From Sweltsa coloradensis (Eukaryota > Arthropoda > Insecta > Plecoptera > Chloroperlidae): a stretch of DNA of 64,000 bases. Positions 50,453-62,290 of this stretch are shown in pieces. Each line of letters begins with the position of its first letter. The stretch's first letter is position 1. The notes beneath the pieces are model-generated. The model did not search any database and was not told where the DNA came from. It saw only the letters and a list, made by a program, of their open reading frames with translations. The stretch lies in NCBI GenBank assembly GCA_024449915.1, contig JAMZAV010000027.1:124001-188000 (forward strand), read 5' to 3'. The translations under genes and the position numbers were made by a program.

Positions 50453-51241
50453 ACCAAAAAAAAAAACTAACCATTGCAATATTTCAAAAGGTAGGTAAAT
50501 ATCCACCTTTCAAATATTTCAATCGTTAAATAATTTAAAACTTCTTACCCAAGAACATTGATGAGTTCATATTTTAAAGTATTAAATATAATACCGGTTT
50601 TATAAAGTTTCATTTTAAAAAGATATCCATCACAAACTAGTAGTTGTTTGATTATTCACTAGATACTTTATTGGCTGATTGGCAATTTGGCTAACCGTGG
50701 CGTTGTAGTATTGAGGCCCGTTTTTTCCGCCATAATTATTATGAGTGGGTAAAACTTTGATCTAACTTTTTTAAACAAACATTTTTTTCTAAAAAATAAA
50801 AATAAATTAGTAATAACTGTGGTCAAAAAGTTTATTTAATTTAGCAGAATAATAAACACAAGTACCGTAAGGAGCATTCCCTACTAATTTTCTTCTTTTC
50901 GGCTTTCGTTTCTGGAAGGTTTTAAAAATGCATGTGTACACTTTATTCTGAAAGTTAAATCCTAACATTTACATTACATTCAACATTAACAAATTCTCTA
51001 CATCTCATGCTTAACTAAATATTCAAATCCAAGTAAATGTATATGTGGCAACATCATCACATTCGATTGTATCACTCGTTATGTTTGCATTCCTTCCTCC
51101 ATCATCTTCTGCCCTGCACTCTTCTCTTTCCACCATGTTCCATTCACCTTCTCGCTGTTACACCTTTCTTCATACTATCCTGCTGTCGTGGTCAGCCCCT
51201 GCCTAGAGTTTCCAGTTCTATAAAATAATTTCACAAAGTAA

Positions 51242-52242
51242 TTGGATGAGCGTAGCGAGCGTAGCGATCGAAGCGAAGATTCCATTCTACTACACTGGAG
51301 AAAAAAATCCGGAATGTTTTTTTTCTGTTTGTATTTTTGGGTGTCTTCCCACAGTGCCGCTTCCCGTAAGGCCATCAACCTTTTTTCCCCCCTATGCCAT
51401 CATTTCTACCTGTCGATAAAGACCATGTTACAGGAAGCGTTGATGGCCTAAGGGGAATTGATTTATTCCCCTTTGGCCAACACCCTGCATTTCATTATGG
51501 AAAATACAAGAGGTTTGTTGGCCTTAGGGTAATTGATTTATTCCCGTTAGGCCAACAGCATATATGCATCGTTTACGGTAAGGAGCGGGGTGTTGTTGGC
51601 CTTGGGGTAATAGATTTATTCCGTTAGGCCAACAGCGTATATGCATCGTTTACGGTAAGGAGCGGGTGCATATACGCTGTTGGCCTAACGGAATAATCAA
51701 TTACCCAAGGCCAACAAACCCCGCTCCTTACCGTAAACGATGTATATACGCTGTTGGCCTAACGGGAATAAATCTATTACCCCAAGGCCAACAACACCCG
51801 CGCTCCTTACCGTAACGATGCATACACGCTGTTGGCCTAACGGGAATAAATCAATTACCCAAGGCCAACAAACCTTCTTTGTATTTTCGATAATGAAATG
51901 CAGGGTGTTAACAAGTGTAACATGGTCTTTATCGACAGGTAGTAATGATGCATAGGGAAAAAAAAAGTTGATGGCCTTACGGGAAGCTGCACTGTGGGAC
52001 GGCTCCAATTACCCGATTTTCTCGTTTTTTTAAATTTCTTCGGCTTAAAACACCTACATGCTTTATCCAATTGTAATGATTTTTTCACAGAACCTTAATT
52101 TTATGAATTTATATATTCGTGTGAAATTTGAGCGCAATCGAAAAATTATATCTTGTGATAATCACAATGTTACGATTTTTTTCCCGTTTAATTACGCTCA
52201 TCCAACAACGCGCCTGAAAAAGCGTTTGCGAAGCTTCCTAGT
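51242..52242 (-). mobile_element. ACTAGG-end element, type B, interrupted by a nested palindrome
   Basis: Minus-strand copy: TTGGATGAGCGTAGCGAGCG is the 3' end and ..TTACGCTCATCCAACAACGC..AAGCTTCCTAGT the 5' end (variant start ACTAGGAAGCTTCGC). It matches 62291-62777. A separate inverted-repeat insertion occupies 51348-51998. Confidence 0.75.
51348..51998. mobile_element. Hierarchical palindrome nested in an ACTAGG element
   Basis: The outer ends CCCACAGTGC and GCACTGTGGG with GCTTCCCGTAAGGCCATCAA are inverted repeats. Inside are about six hairpin units of about 40 bp (GTTGGCCTTRGGGTAAT to TTAGGCCAAC) separated by a spacer containing CATCGTTTACGGTAAGGAGC. Three units read in each direction, so the whole is a large inverted repeat made of smaller ones. 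Confidence 0.75.
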
Positions 52243-52245
52243 TAA

Positions 52246-55200
52246 TATCTAATTGTTTATAATAAACTTCCTTACCTACAACATTTGCAACTGCAACACC
52301 TACCAAACTAATAATCTTATTCAATCATCACAATTTTTAAGCTTCATGTTTTTCAGTCAATGGATAATGAAGTTAGATTAAAATATCTTATGGCCACACA
52401 AAACACAAACTGTTAATGTCTACTTCAAAATAAATTACAAATGTCTTTTTAAAATTGTGTGAGTTCAGTCAATGCCCTATCCACTTGTTACATTTCTACT
52501 TTGTGGTACCTTCTTCTACACAAGACTAATTAGGTACAGTTATTTTCATACTTTCATACCATAAAAAGTGTCGGGTGGCTTGTTTTATTTGAAAATACAT
52601 TCCCACATATAATAGGCTATAGGCGCTATGCGATCCAGAGCGAGTAGACGTGTACTTAGAATGCTGGTAATGTTACCTTTTTATTGGCCACTTGCACATG
52701 TTAAATATTTTATACATACAGACAGGTTACACTTAATGGCATTGTTTAAAATATTTTAATAAATTATAAATAGTAAAACAGGCTCAGGTTTTGTAAATAA
52801 TTTAAACAATGGTGAAGGGGTGGGTAGGGTAAACTTAATCCATTTATCATTCAGCCAGCAAAAAATATTCAGGTGTACGTATCTATTATTATTATTATTA
52901 TTATTATGAGGTGGTAACCTCATGAACAAAATACTAACTTTGAAAATAACGAGATTAATAACCTATAAACTATTATGTTAAATTGTATTATTAATTTAGT
53001 TTTGACAATCAATTCATACTTAACTACACAATAATTGATATATCGATTTGCCTGTGACAGGAGGCTGTAATTCTTTTATTATTTTTAATATTGCATAAAT
53101 AGATATATAGTTTTTGACTTTGAACAAATTGACGTACAACAATATTGTAAAATATAACACGAGCTTTATTTAATTACCAACTATACTTAGTAATATAATA
53201 TACCAACCAGTAATGTTTTCAGTAACAGTTTTCTATGGCCAGGTGTATATTACAGCTGGTTAACATGTATTAAAAGATTCTTAACCAAACAACATATTTA
53301 TAATAAAACTGCAAAATTCCTTAAAAATTGGGTTTTTAGCACTGATAACAAACAAGTTGCTAATAATATTATACTAGATAAGATTTAAGATATCTAGGAG
53401 AACATTATTCACTTATTCAGTCAAATTTGCGAGTAATCAAAACTATCGGTTATAATCAAGTTCTATGGAACAGCTACCATTATACGAAACTGTAGAGTGT
53501 TAAAAGAATGGCTGTTATGTATTCATAAAATAAGTATGAAATTACATTTTGGGAATTATATCAACTCACTTACTGACACGTCACGAGAAGACTGTAAGTT
53601 CTTGTAAGGGGTTTATTATAGCTGTTACCATAACATCAAGAAGAATTACGGGGCACGATTCACCAAAACTACGCTAGAAGATTCGCGGATCTTGATGCTG
53701 TGTGAGTCAAAACATCAGTTATTTTGCCTTTTGATTCACTGTTCAATTAACAATGATGCAGTAGGAAACTCTTTGATCTTATTCTTGCAAATACAAACTA
53801 ACTAAACAAATATTGTCGGTTTGCTTTGGTAAGGTTAAATCAGCTGAAATTCAACAATTTCATTTGATAAAACTTTATAGTTTCTAGTGTGTCACTCACT
53901 AACCGTTGATGTAATTTTTGGTTCTCAAACTGTTTTGTATCAGTTTTTTAATTTTTTTAATTTCGTGTTGTTTTTTTCGTCAGAGCTTGAGATTATTTAT
54001 TTATTGGTTCACTCAAATACAGCATTGCTGCCATTTTACATTGAGGTACTAGTAATGGCTTACATAAATGAAAACATAAAAACGTTATAAAAAACAGTAT
54101 AACATAAATATTTCAGTAGGGCTTAACATGCAATATGTTAACACTTAACAACAATAACTAGTATTTAATACAAGCCAGATTGTATTAAATATTAAATATT
54201 CCACTACGGGAGTGTTTTCCGACTATCCAAATCGAGAAAACAATAACTAGGTCTATAAATCAATAGTTATAAAATGTACAATTAATTATGCGATGATGAA
54301 TTGATGATTTATTAAGTAGTAGGTATGTAAGAAACTAAACAAAACAATAATGCCTTAAAGCATATGGAATCAATTAAATTTATGAAATAATTGATATCTG
54401 ATTAATGATTTGTGAGATGCCGAATTGATGAAAAAAGGCCGAAATTTGTTATCAAAAATGTCAATTATTGATGGGCAACTTTTAACTCCTAAAAGATACG
54501 ATAAATAACTCCTTTCCACAATCTTACTTTTTAAAATTTATTTAAAAAAGATTGTGCAAAGGAGTTATCTTATCGTATCTTTTTATTTTAAATCAATAAA
54601 AAAAAGATTGTGGAAAGGAGTTAAAAAGTTGTAGGAAGACGATTTTTTCACCGTTGTTGATAGACGGGGAGTTGAGACATAAAACAGGTGACACAGCCGA
54701 GTAGAACGAGAAGGAACTGAGAAGGTACAATGACACCGGACCTAATGTGTCCTAATGTGTGTGTGTGGTTTTTCAGCCTATTATAATTATGATGTATTTA
54801 TATATTAATATTAAAATCATCTAAATTCCCGACGAAGAAGACAACACTGTATTTTAAGCTTGGACAAATACGACAAAGAATCTTCGCGCCAAAACGCCAA
54901 AACAGTCCAATTACAAAAAACATCATTCTGTTTTGTCAACATTAGTAATAGGTACCTCTAATAGTCATAATCAATAAAACATTCTCGATGTGTATGGCTT
55001 TATAGCCTATAAAGCTGTTATTTCTATTGTGGTATTTATCTTATATCACACAGTCTTTGCCTTGGCAATAAGAGAATAATACTATTACAAATACAAGTAA
55101 ACTTGTCCGATCAAACTGTTGGAGCTATTTCACATCCACTCAGTTTACATCACAAATGCCATTTTATTCTAGCTTATATTTGCCTACTCATTTAGCTTAA

Positions 55201-55440
55201 AACTATGCTCTTTGATTATAGAGGGAACCGACAATTCTTTAAAAATTTATCGATAATGCAAATTTGTAACTGAGATTTCACTAGTCACTTGCAACATGTT
55301 TTATTCCCATTTTATTGCAACAATCGATGATGCATGAGCAAAACAAACATGAGCAACATTTTTCATACATAGGTATAACATTCAAATATCATAGTGTTAA
55401 ACAAAATAGCATGTTTTAAAATTCACTTGTCACCTATCTG
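52246..55440. other. No gene recognised
   Basis: AT-rich DNA with an (ATT)n tract near 52886-52905 and a compact hairpin at 54492-54610. No exon-like sequence. Confidence 0.5.
54492..54610. repeat. Compact hairpin with AGATTGTGNAAAGGAGTTA repeats
   Basis: AAAAGATACGATAAATAACTC..TTTCCACAATCTT is followed by AAGATTGTGCAAAGGAGTTA..CGTATCTTTT (inverse) and a further direct copy AAGATTGTGGAAAGGAGTTA. Confidence 0.7.
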
Positions 55441-55454
55441 GAGTCGGAGATGAA

Positions 55455-55545
55455 CAGGCCCATGGTATAGCTCAGTTGGTACGTAGTCGCACGAGACCAC
55501 CATAAGATCGGCACGACTGTGATCGTAGGTATCGGGTGCACTTTC
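55455..55545 (+). repeat. tRNA-like (A-box) fragment
   Basis: GGTATAGCTCAGTTGGTACG is a good A-box arm, but no anticodon stem or proper B box follows. SINE remnant or chance. Confidence 0.3.
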
Positions 55546-55787
55546 AAACAACAAATAACTTGCCCCCGTTTACCTTTATTTATAACAAGTACATTTTTTG
55601 GTCCACCCTTACGACTGCTGTATGAGCTCGGTAAAACCAGGCTTTAATGAGGAATGTAAGAATTTAAATTATAGATCACTTTCAAGTTCTACGGTCTACC
55701 GATTGTTTTATGAAGCTGTGGTTCGCACTGCTATGTCGTATTAGAAAGTGTGTATACGGCACACTTTCAAAATAATACACCTTATAG

Positions 55788-56443
55788 TTAAACGAGGGAG
55801 CGGAGCGACTGAGTGTCTCCATTCAACTCAAACGGCTCTCATTCTGTGATTCTGTCTGTCTGTACGTCGAAAATCAGCCGAACCGCTGAACAGATTGCGC
55901 TGAAATTTTAAACAGACATCCGGCACGAGTTTACTGAGAACTGTTAACAAAATCAGCTAGATCCATTGCGATTTTATCCCTGATTTTTTAAAATATCGAT
56001 ACCATTTGTTTAGTAGCAGCTAGCGGGACGAACTCTACGTGTCTGCCATGGCAAAGTGGTAAGCATAGAGCCTACCGCACGGAGGGTTGGGGTTCGATAT
56101 CCGTTAGTTTTGAACTTTTTTATATTTTTACACCTACATATTATTTTTGAGGGATGTGAAATGGGAAATAAAAATTAGGTGATTTTGTTTTATCTTGGAA
56201 ATTTGTTAATGTTTCACTCCAATACGTTTTGAACACGATTCGCATTTTGAATGTTCAATTTAAACTAGGAGAACGCCAAAGTCGATATTAAACGAGTGTG
56301 TGAGCCAAGTGTTGAGTACCTGGGAACATCGCCTTTTCTCCCATATACCTAAGGCACGATCTAGCCCAGTATGGGGAATGATACCGGGTACTATACACAT
56401 GGCTCACTCACTCGTTTAACAACGACTTTGGCGTTTCCCTAGT
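55788..56443 (-). mobile_element. ACTAGG-end element, type D, with duplicated inverted 5' end
   Basis: The 3' end is TTAAACGAGGGAGCGGAGCG (low side). At the high side a 180-bp palindrome (56263-56443) is bounded by ACTAGGAGAACGCCAAAG..TTAAACGAGTG and its inverse ..CTCGTTTAAC..GCGTTTCCCTAGT, so two 5' ends face outward. A tRNA-like insert is near 56040-56105. Confidence 0.7.
56040..56105 (+). repeat. tRNA-like piece inside a type D element
   Basis: CCATGGCAAAGTGGTAAGCA (A-box-like) and GGGGTTCGATATCCG (B-box-like) are spaced as in a tRNA, but the acceptor does not pair. Confidence 0.4.
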
Positions 56444-56901
56444 TAAACGAGGGAGCGGAGCGACCGAGTGTTCTCCATTCAACTCGAACGGCCCTCATTC
56501 TGTGATTCTGTCTGTCTGTACGTCGAAAATCAGCCGAACCGCTGAACAGATTGGGCTGAAATTTTAAACAGACATCCGGTACGAGTTTACTGAGAACTGC
56601 TAACAAAATCAGCAAGATCCATTGGGATTTAATCCCAAAATAAATAAAAATGTGATTTTTTAAATATCGATATGCATTTGTTTAGTAGCAGCTAGCGAGA
56701 CGATAACTTCGTGGCTTGCATGGCCTTGTTAATGTTTCACGCTAATACGTTTTGAATACGATTCGCATTTTGAATGTTCAATTTAAATAATTATTGTGCA
56801 AGCAGAGTGAGTTCCTGTAAGGTGACCAGACGGTCCGGTTTTAGAAGTCAAAACACTTAGCTAACTCACTCGTTTAACAACGACTTTGGCGTTTCCCTAG
56901 T
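56444..56901 (-). mobile_element. ACTAGG-end element, type D, abutting the previous copy
   Basis: Complete minus-strand copy from TTAAACGAGGGAGCGGAGCG to ACTCGTTTAACAACGACTTT..CCCTAGT. Its 3' end starts exactly at the 5' CTAGT of the preceding copy, with the boundary T shared, so the two form a head-to-tail array without spacer. Confidence 0.75.
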
Positions 56902-57352
56902 TTAAAATTAATGTTGAAATGTATTTCGATAGCGCTATGGGCTTTTGCAAACAACTTCCCATTTTTTTTTGTGTGGAGGAGGGGGGGGGGGGGATTGGAT
57001 GAAAAAAGGTGATCCATAACGAAAGTTATGTGGAAATTTGTTGGATTTGGTGATCAAGCGATTTTTAAATGTGCATTTAACATTGTACAAAAATGTAGGC
57101 CCGAGCTCAGCCAACAGTATTTACATATATACGTACATCACATGAGATGAAAAGGCTTCATATATACCGGTACTTTCATACAAACAAGTATAACACAAAA
57201 AGTAGACTTCTTCCTCATTTCCATTAATTATATCTTTGGCCGTTCATAGCCGCCTATCTCAAGTTGGAAGGGCATGTTGTTGCGACGCGTAGACCCGGCA
57301 AATAACCACCCCCTGGCGCAAGTGATCGTAGCTAACACGAAGATGCAAAACA

Positions 57353-59037
57353 TCATGGACCGTAGGGCGAGCCACATAATATCACCGTCGTCGTGATGGC
57401 TGTGGTCAGGAGGAAGACGCACAACAGGAAGCGGTCGCAGACGATCGCCACTTGCTTCCACTCGATCTCGATGACGTCACGGCGGTCCTGGTCGGAGAGT
57501 CGCTGCTCGTTGCGCTCGATCGTGTGGTTCACCTTGTTCAGCACATGCAGGAATTGGCTCTCGAAACCGTCTAAAGTGGAGAAATATTTATATTATTCTA
57601 TAACACTATCTAGAAAAATAGGAACTGCACTATTTACGTGGCAAGAATGGCTCGCCAATACTGATTTTGACATGCACTGAAGTTTTAAACTAAATTGTGT
57701 AATGAACTAAAATATTGTTGGAATAAGAAGCGGTGATATAGCGAGAATTAACTTTTGTGACATTTTACAATAGGTAAAAATATACTTCAAAATATTTTCT
57801 TGTGTTTTCTTTACTCGTATCTTGAGGTTCATGGTAAACACTTAGGCCCTATCTTAATTTATAATTTTATTAAAACACTGAAAAGATAATGTCATCGTTA
57901 TTATTTTATTGCCTTTATCTCGAGTCGGTTGTGGTTACGAAAGTAAAACTTGTAAGCGTTAATGAGGAAACAGTAAAATGAATAGATACTTGTTATGACA
58001 TTATGTTATCGGTTGACTGATAGCGAATGAAGATAATTAGGTAAAACATGACGTACGTTGAACATCGGTAAACGATAACATTATTATAACTTAAAGAAGT
58101 TCCAAGAAGTGATAACTAAGATTTAAAAAACGATCATGTCTTACATATGGCAAAACCTCACCGTGGCATTTTCTCAAACGAAGATCTCTTAACATTTAGT
58201 TCCTGTGATTCATGCCGGTTTTATAATTTGCTATGCATCTTTACTTTTTTCTTGTACAAAACATTCATTTATCATTTTGCTGTAAGTTTTACATTTATCA
58301 CTGTTATCTCTGTTGGCCTATTAATGTATTTTATCTAACCACTTATCCTATGTACTACAACTTGATTTGATTTGATTTATTCGAACAGCATGGTTATTGT
58401 ACAGAAAACATTTTCAATCTATTCAACGAATAAAAATTAACAGCAGATACTAGTTAAAAGAACTATACTTACCAATACAATTGGTATATATAAAGTATAA
58501 ATTTAAACCAATAGCTAAATTATACGTATACATATCTTGACAATGTCTATATTTGTATCATGTACTATCTACAGGCAAATAAAACTTTACCTTTTCCTTG
58601 TACCTACTCTAATTCTATTTGAAATTTTCTCTTATTAGCTTACAAAATCATTCCAAATCGAAATGTGTGACGTAATAAATTAGATTAGGCTATCCAAAGT
58701 TACGTCTACGAGGTTCAAAATTTGAACATTCTCTCCCCACAAAAACAAATCTTTTGACTGATATTTTTGTAAATAGTTTAAACCCCCCCAAAACGTTTAA
58801 GAGGTTGTGCAGGTGCGTCGTTTAGTTTTCTAAACACGTGTTAGGAGCAAAAGAGAAACGTTATTTTTTATAAAGCAGGTCTATAGCATTCTTACCAGGC
58901 GTAGCGTCCACCTTACTAGATCGAGGCAGGAACCTGGGCGACATCTGTTGAGGATCTGGGTATTCTCGACTTTCACTTGTCCACTTGTCGGGTGGACGGG
59001 GACACTCCAGGCGGATGCCGGTGCGCGTGTTCACGTC
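57353..59037 (-). CDS. Nicotinic acetylcholine receptor-like subunit, last two coding exons (partial)
   Basis: Exons 58896-59037 and 57353-57570 (minus) join in phase (G+AC). The first encodes 47 residues of a hydrophilic loop (DVNTRTGIRLECPRPPDKWT onward), the second the membrane-proximal helix (NKVNHTIERNEQRLSDQDRR, DVIEIEWKQVAIVCDRF) and the fourth transmembrane segment (LLCVFLLTTAITTTVIL), then a short tail CGSPYGP and TGA. The EWKQVA..CDRF..F pattern before TM4 is typical of Cys-loop nicotinic receptor subunits, pentameric cation channels at cholinergic synapses. The ligand-binding domain and TM1-TM3 would lie beyond the right edge of the window on this strand; I found no exon for them here. 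The subunit type cannot be assigned from this part. Exon GC content is high compared with the introns. Confidence 0.8.
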
Positions 59038-59399
59038 CTACAAGCACACATTAAATAAATAAATTTTATTTAGAGTCTACCCACTCAGTTATATAACTAA
59101 TTTTCAGTGGGGGACTTTAAATCAAAGCGACCTAGCCAACCCTGCAGGCCCCGACGCAATCGACGAGTGAGCGATAACCAACCAAAGATCGATATTTTTA
59201 ATAGGAAATATAGCAATCAGTGGTATAGACAGTGCGAAACACCCGCGAATCAACGTCAGAATCAACAAGGCCGATTCAGAACAACTCTGAAATTTATTAT
59301 GTGCTTCGTTGCTAGGACGGCTCCAAAGTCACCGTTTACAAACTCCTATGACAAGAACTGATGGACTGAAGTCCAAATCAGAAGTTAAAAACTTCTGAC

Positions 59400-59470
59400 T
59401 TTAGCGGGAATCGAACCCTGGACCTTCTGCATTGGAAGCAGATACGCTAATCACAAGACCAACGAGCCAC
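59400..59470 (-). repeat. tRNA-Trp-like pseudogene or SINE head
   Basis: On the minus strand the anticodon stem TCTGC/GCAGA is perfect around the loop TTCCAAT (anticodon CCA, Trp), and GGGTTCGATTCCC supplies a B box. The acceptor stem does not pair and the T stem has two mismatches, so it is not a functional tRNA. Confidence 0.55.
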
Positions 59471-59749
59471 ACTCCGCGTCAAGTATACGCCATATTATCA
59501 GCATTTTTTGGGTATATTATATTGTAGAGATAAGAATAAGGTGAAGATATAAAGCGGTGGGGCCTGTTTTTATTGTTTTTAGTATTTGGATAATAGGGAA
59601 TATTCCACTTCCGCCAAATACTGTACGAATAGATTTTTTAGAAGAAAATATTTCGTCCCGATTACAAATATGTACTTCGTGTTTCCGTGAAATAATAATC
59701 CAGTGATTTATAGCCGTTTTAAAAGCAGCACTTTTTTAAAGCGGCAAAA

Positions 59750-60505
59750 ACGACTGTGACGTCAGAACTGTGTTGATCCAACGCCGTCTGGATAAACATA
59801 CATCCAGACCAAAGATGTTGGAATAGTATTATAGTAGGATCGAGATATACATCAAGACGGCGGTGTTTTAAACAAAGCAGCGCCTAGCGTAGCCTACAGT
59901 AATGTAAACAGATGGCGGACATTTTACATTTAACGCCTAGCCAGAAAACGAGAAAAGTTGACATTGCAATCAAAAAACAAAACTGAAACAGTCCTAGGTC
60001 TAGGCCTAGACGTAGAAAATTATTTATAATACAACAGTCTAGGCCAATCGTTCCTGTAGGATATAGGCATTGGTATGTGAATACTAAAATTACTCACTTG
60101 ACAAGCCCTAGGCTTAACTTGCCAACCCTAGGCCTGCACGTTCATGTTCTGACACACATCCCGCACAAAAACCTTACTTTGATGACTAATTAAAGCCTAT
60201 TGTAGATAAAGAATACCATGATAGTCCTAGGCTATGCAAAAACTCAAGACAAAATGCTCGTTATTCTTTATCACAATGATCTCGCGAAATCTCCTGTCAC
60301 ACACGAAAAAAGAAAAACAAAAGACGGTGAAAATGTACATCCCTGTGGAGTTGTTTGTGTTGAGCGGATGGGCAAGCACCGCCGTCTGTATGTAAATATG
60401 TACAAATATACGTACATTTAGTTTCCAATTGGCCTTGACTCAACACAGTTATGACGTAGTACCGTCCAAAGATGGCGCACGCTCGTTTTTGGCGCGCAAA
60501 CTGGG
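59750..60505. promoter_or_regulatory. Possible promoter region with CRE-like and E2F-like sites
   Basis: GTGACGTCAG (59757), CAGATGGCGGAC (59910), TATGACGTAG (60450), AAGATGGCGCAC (60470) and the palindrome-containing TTTTTGGCGCGCAAA (60486-60500) cluster in otherwise AT-rich DNA. No adjacent coding exon was recognised, so the link to a gene is open. Confidence 0.3.
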
Positions 60506-60759
60506 GGACCCATTTAATTCTTGTTTAAATTACACAAAAAACATTTTTTTTAAATAAAAAAAAGTGCAGTGACTATTAAGACATGAATAAGAATTAAAAT
60601 AAAATAAAATATTAAGTGAAATATTCCCTACAAATAAATAATTGTAATGTAGACAGATAAAAATATCCTGAAGCTGGCAATTTTCTATATATAGTCAGTC
60701 GGTTTAAGGATGACCTTGTCACAACAATTCAAAACGTGTTTTGAGAGCATTGGTTCAGC

Positions 60760-61150
60760 ACAATACCCACGAGTAGACCTACGCGTTCTGCTTTAGACGT
60801 TTTGATGAACCAAAAGCACATTTTTGGTGGAGGCACCGGGTTAGGCACGGAAGTTAGTGACGATGATGTTTATGATGAAAAGCCTGTTCCAAGAGTATAG
60901 GTTTAGTATAATACCGACAAGTGCGCGTTAAGTTGTAGGTGTTTAAATTAACCAAAATTATCTCTTTTGGTGGAGGTGCCGGGTCCAGAACAGGCGGAAG
61001 TTAGTGACGATGGTGTTTATGATGGACATCCTGTTTTAAGAGGATTATTAACCAGTGCGCGTTCAGTTACAGATGTTTAAATGTACCAAAAACAAATATT
61101 TGGTGGAGGTGCCGGGTTCTTAAGTGAAAGTTAACAAAGATGGCTGTTCT
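60760..61150. repeat. Tandem array, three ~140-bp units with the GGTGGAGG core
   Basis: TTTGGTGGAGGCACCGGGTT and variants occur at 60824, 60967 and 61100; between them GGAAGTTAGTGACGATGRTG and AGTGCGCGTTMAGTT repeat. The core is the reverse complement of the unit end in the arrays at 22652 and 23803. Confidence 0.8.
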
Positions 61151-61634
61151 AATGGGGGCACCGAGTCTTGTTCATGTAATGAGCGTTGCAAATGGCAAAC
61201 TCGGTAGACCGGGACAAGTCGTTGGTTGTGGCCTGTGGGTGAGGGGATTCTGACCCGGGTAGCCTACTTGTCATGTAGCGGTGTATGAAGAGGCGTTCCA
61301 CTGGTTTATAGTTAAAACGGCAGTTGTGGAAAATATTCTCTAGGTACCAACTCTTTGTTCAGCGAAAACAGACTGCTGATTTTTTCATAAATATGTTATT
61401 AAGTTAAATTCACATATTATATTGTATTGATATTTACCTGCCCAAAGGGCAGGAAAACCAATGATGGGCATGTTTGGCCTTCTTCAGCCTAATACAAGTG
61501 CATTTTTTTAAATTTTGTTATGTCAGCGACAGAAAAGTCATACAGTCTAACGGGTGCAAAATAAGAATATGGATAGAAAGTATACAAAGTAGTATTCATG
61601 TTCACGATTGGATGATTTGCGGTGTTATTTTAAG

Positions 61635-62237
61635 ACTAGGAAAACGCTTAAGTCCCGCCGCGTTGTTGGATGAGCGTAATTGGTGCATTGAGCTGCCATG
61701 TGTTACGCGGATTTTCTGTTGTTCTGTGAAAAAATCATTACTTAGTCGAAGATTTTTTTAAATTAAATTAAATTAAATAAAAAATAAACTTAATTGTTTT
61801 AATTAATCGTAATTTTTTAAAAAGAAAAAATCGTAAAATTGCAATTTTCATAAGAAATAATTATCCGATTGCGCTCAAATTTAACACGAATATATTAATT
61901 CATGAAATTAAGGTTCTGTGAAAAAATTATTACAATAGGATAAACCATGTAGGTGTTATAAGTCGAAGAAAGTTTTTAAAAATCGAAAAAAATCGTAAAA
62001 TTGCGTTTTTTATGAGAAATTTTTTTTTCCGATTGCGCTCAAAAACGTGGCAGTTCTAAGTTCAGAGATTTCGAAGGCCTCCATAAAATTTCATCGCAAT
62101 CTTTGATCGGAGTATCGGTTTTGCCGGAATCGTGCTAACAAACAGACAAAAATACAGAAAGAAAAAAAAAACATTCCGGATTTTTTTCTCCAGTGTAGTG
62201 AAATGGAATCTTCGCTTCGCTCGCTACGCTCATCCAA
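61635..62237 (+). mobile_element. ACTAGG-end element, type B
   Basis: 5' ACTAGGAAAACGCTTAAG with TTGGATGAGCG, 3' CTACGCTCATCCAA. Very similar to 18763-19575 but shorter inside (fewer GCTCAAATTT blocks). Confidence 0.78.
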
Positions 62238-62290
62238 AAAGATACTCATTTAAAAAGAAAAATAATACAAGTTTTCAATCACTAAGCTGA

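Noticed and set aside
59400..59470. Functional tRNA-Trp gene
   Set aside because: Only the anticodon stem and B box are good; the acceptor stem does not pair and the T stem has mismatches.
60218..60421. 67-codon plus-strand frame near the promoter-type sites
   Set aside because: No family resemblance and a low-complexity end; a 5' exon cannot be excluded but is unsupported.
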